Assembly (NCBI GenBank): GCA_016185955.1
Contig: JACPMQ010000078.1
Location: forward strand, 1-13,556
Direction of reading: 5' to 3'
DNA from: Candidatus Woesearchaeota archaeon
GTDB lineage: Archaea; Nanobdellota; Nanobdellia; Woesearchaeales; GW2011-AR4
DNA length: 13,556 bases
Part shown: one piece after another, positions 7,464-12,560 of the stretch
Numbering within the stretch: the first letter of the stretch is position 1
Layout: every line of letters starts with the position of its first letter
Notes under the pieces: generated by a model
The model's input: the letters and a program-made list of their open reading frames with translations, nothing else
What the model was told of the DNA's origin: nothing
Database searches by the model: none
Program-made: the position numbers and the translations under genes

Positions 7464-7497
7464 AAATTCCAGCGTTATATAAACACTGGAATTTTTA
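7461..7497. repeat. 37-bp hairpin repeat, copy 1
   Basis: TAAAAATTCCAGCGTT (7461-7476), loop ATATA, then AACACTGGAATTTTTA (7482-7497). The arms pair over 15 of 16 positions (one C/A mismatch), and flanking G7460/C7498 also pair. The left arm is identical to copy 2 at 10679-10694 and overall size and loop length are the same. It starts at the stop codon of the short M29 gene and ends 7 bp before the PAN promoter. It could terminate or process the M29 transcript; the AAAAA/TTTTT ends would give a U-tract on either strand. Confidence 0.8.
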
Positions 7498-7504
7498 CTA
7501 CGAA

Positions 7505-7516
7505 AATTATTTAAAT
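7505..7516 (+). promoter_or_regulatory. TATA-like box for PAN
   Basis: AATTATTTAAAT is centred about 35 nt before the ATG at 7547, so the leader should be about 10 nt. It follows the hairpin repeat directly, which suggests PAN can be transcribed separately from the upstream peptidase operon. It also argues against the upstream in-frame start at 7454, which lies inside the M29 gene. Confidence 0.5.
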
Positions 7517-7546
7517 GCAAAAACCTTACCTTGTGCAGATAAGAAG

Positions 7547-8689
7547 ATGACCACAAAGGAAAAAGACATTTTGGACAATGTTGTGTATAATTACAGCATT
7601 AGCACAATACAGATAAATGAAGAAAACAGGATTCTGAAGGAGACTGTAAGCAAGCTTAAAGAGGAGCTTGACAAGTTCAAAGCACTTCCATTAATGGTTG
7701 CTGAAGTAAGAAATACCTTTGGTAAAGAAGCTATAATAAGGCTTCCCAACAGCAATCAGTTTTATGTTCAGGTTTCTAAGGAATGCGAAAAGCTTGCAGC
7801 AGGCGATGTTGTTTTGGCAGACCAAAAAAATCTTGTGATAGTAAAGAAAATTCCAATTACCAAAAAATTTGACATTGAAAGTTTTGTTATAATAGAAAAA
7901 CCAAATGTGCCTTGGCACAATGTAGGCGGGCTTGATATGCAGGTACAAGAGATAAAAGAAGTTGTAGAGCTTCCTTTGAAAAAACCGGAATTATTCAAAA
8001 AAGTTGGAATTACGCCTCCCAAAGGCATTCTTCTTTATGGAAAGCCTGGAACCGGCAAGACGCTACTAGCAAAAGCTGTTGCATCCTCTACAAACTCTAC
8101 ATTTATACAAATAGTGAGCTCAGAGCTTGTGCAAAAGTTTATAGGTGAAGGAGCTAAAATGGTAAAAGAAATATTTGAGTTAGCGAGAAAAAGGGCCCCT
8201 TCAATTGTGTTTATTGATGAATTGGATGCTTTAGCTGCAAAAAGAGTTGAGATTGGCACAAGCGGAGAAAGGGAAGTAAATAGAACATTTATGCAGCTAC
8301 TTGCAGAAATAGATGGATTTAATCCGTTAGATAATGTAAAGATTATAGGTGCCACAAACAGAAAAGACATACTTGATCCTGCAATAATAAGGCCCGGAAG
8401 GCTTGACAGGCTTTTATACATACCATTGCCTAAAACTGAGGCTAGATTTGAAATATTAAAAATTCACTGCAAAAATATGAACTTTAGTAAAGATGCTGAC
8501 TTAAAGGTTTTGTCTGATTCTATGGAAGAATTATCTGGAGCGGAGATAAAGGCAGTATGCACTGAAGCGGGATATTTTGCCATACGCGAAAACAGGACTC
8601 AAGTAACAAAAAACGATATGGTTATGGCAATAGAAAAAATAAGGCAAGACGCAGAAGAAAATCAGGAGTATTTGGAGATGTTTGGATGA
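7547..8689 (+). CDS. pan: Proteasome-activating nucleotidase (PAN)
   Basis: AAA+ ATPase of 380 aa that forms the hexameric ring which unfolds proteins and threads them into the archaeal 20S proteasome. Order of parts: a coiled coil (about 20-46), a conserved-type proline P48, an OB domain (about 48-103), then the AAA core (about 120-375). Walker A is GKPGTGKT at 165-172; the usual second residue is proline, here lysine. Walker B has D224 and E225 (VFIDELDAL). The sensor/SRH segment includes N271 and arginine fingers R282 and R285 (IIRPGR). The C-terminus is MFG, which fits the hydrophobic-tyrosine-X proteasome-docking tail if phenylalanine replaces tyrosine. The coiled coil and OB domain separate it from Cdc48/VAT. 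The gene lies downstream of three peptidase genes, in keeping with a shared role in protein breakdown. Proteasome subunits are not in the window. Confidence 0.93.
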   Translation: MTTKEKDILDNVVYNYSISTIQINEENRILKETVSKLKEELDKFKALPLMVAEVRNTFGKEAIIRLPNSNQFYVQVSKECEKLAAGDVVLADQKNLVIVKKIPITKKFDIESFVIIEKPNVPWHNVGGLDMQVQEIKEVVELPLKKPELFKKVGITPPKGILLYGKPGTGKTLLAKAVASSTNSTFIQIVSSELVQKFIGEGAKMVKEIFELARKRAPSIVFIDELDALAAKRVEIGTSGEREVNRTFMQLLAEIDGFNPLDNVKIIGATNRKDILDPAIIRPGRLDRLLYIPLPKTEARFEILKIHCKNMNFSKDADLKVLSDSMEELSGAEIKAVCTEAGYFAIRENRTQVTKNDMVMAIEKIRQDAEENQEYLEMFG

Positions 8690-8756
8690 AGCTTAAGTAA
8701 AGTGTGCTCATCAGTTACTTTCCGCATTTCATTGGTTTAGCCTCAAAGGGTGTTCA

Positions 8757-8797
8757 CTTAATCATCGCACAATTGTTATTAAGGCTTTGTCTTTTTT
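8757..8797 (+). terminator. Candidate PAN terminator
   Basis: CTTAAT (8757-8762) pairs with ATTAAG (8778-8783), and a T6 run follows at 8792-8797 with more T-rich sequence after it. Placed about 70 nt beyond the PAN stop and before the convergent Trm5 gene, it should end PAN transcription. In archaea the T-run matters more than the weak stem. Apart from this I see nothing in 8690-8809. Confidence 0.45.
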
Positions 8798-8809
8798 AAA
8801 TATTTTGTT

Positions 8810-9640
8810 TTAGCTGACCATAAAATCAACACAAACCCTATAAACCCTCGGAGAAAACTGCCCGCATTTAACTATACCAATAATTTCGCACTGTTTTTTT
8901 GCTTTCTCGCATTCCTTGTTTATTAGTTCTTTTAAATCTTGATAATTATTTTCTTCAGAAAAGCAATAAAAATGGAGCGTACTATTTTTTTTTGCTTTGC
9001 TCAACGCCAAATCCAAAAAATTCCCAGCATCTTTTGGCAAAGGCATAATTATTCTGTCAAATTGAGTCTTAAGTTTTGGCATTATTTTTCTGGCATCCCC
9101 CAGTATCAATTCAACATTTGCAGTTTTATTTATTTTTATATTTTCAGTTGCATACTTGTGCGCGATTGGATTAATTTCTATGCCAATTATTCTTTTAGCT
9201 TTCGTATTTTTTGAGATTACTAACGGGTAAATGCCAATCCCGGAAAACATCACTAAAATAGTTTCATTTGGCTTTATTAAGCATGCAATCCTTTTTCTCT
9301 CGCTTGACATTCTTGGAGAAAAATAAGCCTTTTCGGCATTAAGCTTTGCAAGAACGTTGTTTTCCTTGTGCAGGGTTTCCTTTCTTTTTTCGCCTGCAAT
9401 AACTTTAAGCTTTGGCAGCCTGAATTTTCCTGAATGCTTTTTAGTTTTTTTTAGTATTGCCTTAATATGGGGATAATTTTTAAGAATAGCTCTTCCGATT
9501 ATTTTTTCTTTTTTTGCTAGCTCTTCTGGAAAATCAGAAAAAACTAGCAAGTCTCCAACTACATCAAAAGATGCTGGCACTGATTTTAGCTCCTTTTCAG
9601 TTAATTTTTTATTTAAAAGATTTTTTAGCTTGTTTTTCAT
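8810..9640 (-). CDS. trm5: Trm5/Tyw2-like tRNA methyltransferase
   Basis: Predicted class I SAM-dependent enzyme (276 aa) of the Trm5/Tyw2 family, most likely the tRNA (guanine-37 N1)-methyltransferase that protects reading frame in translation. Seen: SFDVVGDLLVF (24-34), the D2-domain opening; LNAEKAYFSPR (100-110) followed by SSERKR with R115; SAM motif I MFSGIGIYPL (131-140); acidic E155 in IGIEINP; and MPLPKDAGNFL (199-209), the site of the Trm5 'NLP' motif, here with proline instead of asparagine. The N-terminal D1 domain of larger Trm5 proteins appears absent, so the protein is short. The wyosine enzyme Taw2 (aminocarboxypropyl transfer) remains possible. ATG at 9640 is chosen over a TTG at 9655; it lies 1 nt after the FEN1 stop, implying co-transcription. 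Confidence 0.8.
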   Translation of the reverse strand: MKNKLKNLLNKKLTEKELKSVPASFDVVGDLLVFSDFPEELAKKEKIIGRAILKNYPHIKAILKKTKKHSGKFRLPKLKVIAGEKRKETLHKENNVLAKLNAEKAYFSPRMSSERKRIACLIKPNETILVMFSGIGIYPLVISKNTKAKRIIGIEINPIAHKYATENIKINKTANVELILGDARKIMPKLKTQFDRIIMPLPKDAGNFLDLALSKAKKNSTLHFYCFSEENNYQDLKELINKECEKAKKQCEIIGIVKCGQFSPRVYRVCVDFMVS

Positions 9641-9641
9641 T

Positions 9642-10673
9642 TTAGAAGTCTGCAAGGGATTTTTGCTGTTTTCCTGAGTTTTCCTTGTTTAGCTTTTCTA
9701 AAATTGGTGAAACCCTTTCTGCAGAAAAATCGCGTTCCTCAACGAGAAATTTATAGATTTGAGGTGCATCCGCGCTATCAAAATTTAAAGCGTAGTCATC
9801 TGTCACAGGAATATTTTTTATTAGAGCGTATATTTCTTCCCATGAAACATCAAAAAAATCTTTCCATTTTATTTTTTGGAATAGAGAATTAAAATCTCCC
9901 TCATATTCCTTGGCAAGCTTCAATGCATTTTTAGGCCCAATCCCTTTTATGCCTCCAGGATTATAATCTGTCCCGATTATTATTGCTGCTATAATTAATT
10001 GCTCCTGGTTTATATTCAAAATAATTAGGTTTTCCGACAGCTCAATAATTTCAGGGTTGATTGTTTCATATACCATAGAGCTTCCTTTTTTTCTTCTGCC
10101 TGTTATGGAAAGGTTTCTTATAAGCCTTGTTGCTCCATGCAGCAAAGAATCAAAATCTTGGCTGCCTACTGCAAATCCGTTATTTTGTCTTACTATATAT
10201 GCTGCTTGCGCTTCTCCTTCAGAAGGAGCTTGGACAACAGGCAAGCCCAATAATGAAACCAGTTTTTTTGAGTCTTCCACCATATCTTTGCTTAGCCTGG
10301 AAGTCCTTGATGCATATTTCTTCATGTCCTCAATATTTCCTTGCTCTTTAGCCTCTATAAATTTTTTTTCAGCTTCTAATTTTAGAGCTTTTCTTTTTTC
10401 TGCTGTTTTTTGCTTTAATTCCGGTGCGATTCCGTCAAATACAAATACTGGCTTAATGCCCTTTAGCATTAAGTTAGTTGTTCTTGTGAATAAACCCACA
10501 AGATGAGAGGTTGTATTTCCTTTTGAATCTTTAAGAGGCGTGCCATCAGCGCCCCTTATGGTAGTTAAAAACTGGTATAAAGTGTTATATGCATCTAAAA
10601 CTATTGTTTTGTTTTTTAAAGAATCAAAATTAATTTCTTTTGAGATTATAATATCTTTAAAGGCTACTCCCAT
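9642..10673 (-). CDS. fen: Flap endonuclease 1 (FEN1)
   Basis: Structure-specific 5' nuclease of 343 aa that trims flaps during Okazaki-fragment maturation and repair. All seven catalytic carboxylates are visible: D27, D80, E152, E154, D173, D175 and D236. The helix-two-turn-helix is GGIKGIGPKNAL (240-251). The C-terminus is a PCNA-binding box, Q337-x-x-L340-x-x-F343, but the stop codon falls where the second aromatic residue usually stands. Start MGVAFKDII matches the family N-terminus, which must be exact because the amino group lies at the active site. A strong 37-bp hairpin ends 5 nt before the ATG, and no convincing TATA box lies between it and the ATG. The gene is therefore probably transcribed with the winged-helix gene upstream, with Trm5 following 1 nt downstream. 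Confidence 0.96.
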   Translation of the reverse strand: MGVAFKDIIISKEINFDSLKNKTIVLDAYNTLYQFLTTIRGADGTPLKDSKGNTTSHLVGLFTRTTNLMLKGIKPVFVFDGIAPELKQKTAEKRKALKLEAEKKFIEAKEQGNIEDMKKYASRTSRLSKDMVEDSKKLVSLLGLPVVQAPSEGEAQAAYIVRQNNGFAVGSQDFDSLLHGATRLIRNLSITGRRKKGSSMVYETINPEIIELSENLIILNINQEQLIIAAIIIGTDYNPGGIKGIGPKNALKLAKEYEGDFNSLFQKIKWKDFFDVSWEEIYALIKNIPVTDDYALNFDSADAPQIYKFLVEERDFSAERVSPILEKLNKENSGKQQKSLADF

Positions 10674-10678
10674 TTTAT

Positions 10679-10715
10679 TAAAAATTCCAGCGTTCGTAGA
10701 ACGCTGGAATTTTTA
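10679..10715. repeat. 37-bp hairpin repeat, copy 2
   Basis: TAAAAATTCCAGCGTT (10679-10694), loop CGTAG, then AACGCTGGAATTTTTA (10699-10715 with the last loop base). The 16-bp arms pair perfectly, and the first and last loop bases (C, G) also pair, giving 17 bp with a 3-nt loop. Left arm is identical to copy 1 at 7461-7476, right arm differs by one base. It lies between the winged-helix gene and FEN1, ending 5 nt before the FEN1 ATG on the minus strand. Confidence 0.85.
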
Positions 10716-10757
10716 CCAGTGCTTTTATTGGTTTGGTATTTGCCATTTCGTTTTGGC

Positions 10758-11636
10758 TTAAAGCGTTTTGAAGGCTATATTTTTTAATTCATTATTAAGC
10801 ATTTCTTTTGCCTGTTTTGTTAAATTGCCATTGGTTAAAAAAAACAGTGGAAGGTTTTTTGATTGTGCTTGTATTGCGGCAGAGCTTAAATCTGCATCAT
10901 TTACAATTTTCTTATTTTTTGATTTGCAAAAGTATTTTATGTTGCCTATAGGCGTGCTTAGCTCTATTATAAAATCTGCTTCAAAATTCTTTTTTGTTGG
11001 AATCGTTTCTATTGTCTGTATATTATTCTTATTAAAAAAAGAGATGATTTCTCTTAAAAATTGGGTTTTGTCAGCGGTCTTGGCGTATTTTTTAGAGGCA
11101 TCTTTCTTGGATTCTTCTTTTATTGCCTTATCCTTTTGTGTGTCTTTTAGTTGAAGCTCGTCTGTTTTTGTTTCTTCCTGCGGTCTTTGCTCTTTCTTTG
11201 AAAGGAGATTATTGATTAAGGTTTCTGCTTCCTTATTGCCTAAAAGATACCACTTCCAAAAAATATCGTTTTTGTTGTTGTATGTAACCTGCAATGGAAC
11301 TGAAAAATCCTGTATATTCCTTAGGGCTACCCTTATAGCTGGCTCTTGCAAGGAATCTTCTAAAAGCTTTTCTTGCCTCAACAACAAAAATGCCTTTTTT
11401 TCTATTTCGCGCAGCGAATTCACAAAGTTTTGCAGCTTTTCTTCCTGCCCGGGCAGGTAATATAGAGGGGAGCCTCCGACTTTTAAGCTGGATATTTTCA
11501 GATGCTTAGAGGCTATTAATTCAGAAAGCCTAGCAGATGCCATCAAAATATTTTCATTTATTTCTTTTGCTGCCTGCACCGGCAGTATAGGGCCTTTTTC
11601 CTTGATAAGGGATATTATTCTTTCATTAACTCCCAT
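10758..11636 (-). CDS. Winged-helix protein with putative nuclease-like C-terminal domain
   Basis: A 292-aa protein of unknown function. Residues 1-62 look like a winged helix-turn-helix (IISLIKEKGPIL..., ASARLSELIASKHLKISSL, VGGSPLYYLPG), suggesting DNA or RNA binding. A helical middle (65-145) leads to a highly charged Lys/Glu/Asp linker (146-190). The C-terminal 100 residues resemble a restriction-endonuclease-like fold: helix FLREIISFF, then ADFIIEL with D221, then GNIKYFCKSKNKK, a helix, and LPLFFLT. In that fold the second strand should carry (D/E)-x-K, but here the acidic position reads F-C-K, so the site may be inactive. I think similar wing-plus-C-domain proteins occur in DPANN archaea, but from memory only. 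It lies between FEN1 and EndA genes with its own TATA box, so a link to DNA repair or RNA handling is only inference. Confidence 0.6.
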   Translation of the reverse strand: MGVNERIISLIKEKGPILPVQAAKEINENILMASARLSELIASKHLKISSLKVGGSPLYYLPGQEEKLQNFVNSLREIEKKAFLLLRQEKLLEDSLQEPAIRVALRNIQDFSVPLQVTYNNKNDIFWKWYLLGNKEAETLINNLLSKKEQRPQEETKTDELQLKDTQKDKAIKEESKKDASKKYAKTADKTQFLREIISFFNKNNIQTIETIPTKKNFEADFIIELSTPIGNIKYFCKSKNKKIVNDADLSSAAIQAQSKNLPLFFLTNGNLTKQAKEMLNNELKNIAFKTL

Positions 11637-11660
11637 AAGAAAAGAAGAATTACTTATTTT

Positions 11661-11673
11661 TTATATATTTTTG
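11661..11673 (-). promoter_or_regulatory. TATA-like box for the winged-helix gene
   Basis: AAAAATATATAAA (minus strand) is centred about 30 nt before the ATG at 11636, so the expected start of transcription is within a few nucleotides of that ATG. It begins only 5 bp past the EndA stop codon, so the downstream block (winged-helix, FEN1, Trm5) can be expressed independently of EndA. This is the best TATA match in the window. Confidence 0.6.
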
Positions 11674-11677
11674 GTTC

Positions 11678-12253
11678 TCACGGCCGCATCCATCTTACTT
11701 CCCAATAGGAAACACAATTTTCATCATCTACAACCCCAATAAGCAGCCTTTTTCTCGTGGAATGCGCAACTCTGTTTTTAGCGGCAAACTCATACCACGT
11801 TAATGTCGAGCCTTCATATACTGGGTACACGATCCATTTTGCGTGATCTTCTCCTGGCTTTACTCCGCGGTCATAGACTCGAAAATCCGCGCCAAACTTT
11901 AATGCTGTTTTTATTATGTAGCCGCGATTTCTTATATCCCTATAAACACAAAACCTCACCCAAAAATTTGGCTCGAGCTTTTCTGCTTTTTTTGAGAATT
12001 CATCAAAACTTAATTGCTTGCTTTTAGTTCTATATATCCCTAGGGTATTTTTTTCTAATAAGTGCAGTGATTCAATCAAAGAGAGCTGCAGCTTTCCATT
12101 TTCCAGGAGAGTGCCGTATCTGCTTTGATTGTATAATTCCCTTGCAGCATCAGAATTTTCAGTTAATATTTTATTGCCTACAAAATCTGCCCTTATTTTC
12201 TGTGATTTTTCCTCTGCTTTTTGTTCTTTTTCAATATTTTCGGTTTTTGCCAT
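11678..12253 (-). CDS. endA: tRNA-intron splicing endonuclease
   Basis: Archaeal tRNA splicing endonuclease subunit (191 aa), which cuts introns at bulge-helix-bulge motifs in precursor tRNA and rRNA. The catalytic triad is Y127 (GADFRVYDRG), H137 (EDHAKWIVYP) and K168 (HSTRKRLLIG). Their spacing (10 and 31 residues) equals that of the Methanocaldococcus enzyme as I recall it. The length matches the single-domain type that assembles as a homotetramer; no second subunit is seen in the window. Residues 1-20 are a charged, probably disordered tail. ATG 12253 follows a TATA-like box centred 28 nt upstream, so the mRNA is near-leaderless. Divergent from aIF2-beta, with a 208-bp foldback element inserted between the two promoters. 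Its presence implies intron-containing tRNA genes elsewhere in this genome. Confidence 0.94.
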   Translation of the reverse strand: MAKTENIEKEQKAEEKSQKIRADFVGNKILTENSDAARELYNQSRYGTLLENGKLQLSLIESLHLLEKNTLGIYRTKSKQLSFDEFSKKAEKLEPNFWVRFCVYRDIRNRGYIIKTALKFGADFRVYDRGVKPGEDHAKWIVYPVYEGSTLTWYEFAAKNRVAHSTRKRLLIGVVDDENCVSYWEVRWMRP

Positions 12254-12272
12254 TTTTCAAAACAGCAGTGGA

Positions 12273-12287
12273 ATATCTTTTAAAAAG
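12273..12287 (-). promoter_or_regulatory. TATA-like box for EndA
   Basis: CTTTTTAAAAGATAT (minus strand) is centred about 28 nt before the EndA ATG. The element insertion begins 14 bp further upstream, just beyond the expected TFB-recognition site, so the core promoter looks intact. Confidence 0.45.
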
Positions 12288-12300
12288 TTGTTGTTTTCGC

Positions 12301-12308
12301 GGCTAACA
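12301..12308. repeat. Left copy of 8-bp target-site duplication
   Basis: GGCTAACA directly precedes the foldback element. An identical copy follows its other end at 12517-12524. Both are also preceded by C, but the second C belongs to the element terminus. Confidence 0.75.
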
Positions 12309-12516
12309 GGCACAGTAGAAATCCTAAAAGTAAAAACTAAAGTGGCTGCTCCAAAATAAGGGGCGGTAGGCAAGCAGAAGAGTGTTAATCGTACTATCAA
12401 AATGGCGTGTATGCGCAAAATAATTTTTTGCTGTAATAACAATCAGGATGCGCCATTTTGCCTGAAGCGCGGCTCTGGAGCAGCCACTTATATTTGTTGA
12501 GGATTTCTACTGAGCC
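12309..12516. mobile_element. MITE-like 208-bp foldback element
   Basis: Terminal inverted repeats GGCACAGTAGAAATCCT (12309-12325) and AGGATTTCTACTGAGCC (12500-12516) match at 16 of 17 positions. Inside are further nested inverted repeats: AAGTGGCTGCTCCA (12340-12353) with 12476-12489, CAAAATGGCG (12398-12407) with 12451-12460, and GCAAAA (12415-12420) with 12426-12431. Identical 8-bp direct repeats flank the ends. GC is about 43% by count, visibly above the surrounding DNA. No open reading frame inside looks like a transposase. This is the architecture of a non-autonomous element moved by a transposase elsewhere. The end sequence (GGC-A/T-C-x-GT) and 8-bp duplication resemble the IS6 family most, though IS1595 or ISL3 types are possible. 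It fills nearly all of the 307-bp gap between EndA and aIF2-beta. Confidence 0.82.
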
Positions 12517-12524
12517 GGCTAACA
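12517..12524. repeat. Right copy of 8-bp target-site duplication
   Basis: GGCTAACA, identical to 12301-12308, begins right after the element's terminal GCC. It ends about 6 bp before the aIF2-beta TATA box. Confidence 0.75.
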
Positions 12525-12529
12525 ATTAA

Positions 12530-12540
12530 GTTTAAATATT
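12530..12540 (+). promoter_or_regulatory. TATA-like box for aIF2-beta
   Basis: GTTTAAATATT is centred 26 nt before the ATG at 12561, so transcription should start at the ATG (leaderless). The mobile element and its duplication end just upstream, next to the presumed TFB-recognition element. Confidence 0.55.
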
Positions 12541-12560
12541 CGTGGGGAATACTAAAATAC

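Noticed and set aside
7454..7546. 31-codon N-terminal extension of PAN
   Set aside because: It starts within the short M29 gene and runs through the hairpin repeat and the PAN TATA box; the usual PAN coiled-coil region follows the ATG at 7547.
7461..10715. The two 37-bp repeats as a CRISPR relic
   Set aside because: Only two copies, 3.2 kb apart with genes between, and each is a full palindrome without spacers.
12257..12442. Short open frames (about 60-75 codons) over the foldback element
   Set aside because: They cross the element ends and the EndA promoter, resemble no transposase or other known protein, and have no start signals.
12461..12489. Possible SRP RNA helix 8, because of GGAGCAGCC near 12477-12485
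   Set aside because: There is no GGAA tetraloop or matching asymmetric loop. The same bases pair perfectly with 12340-12352 as part of the foldback element.
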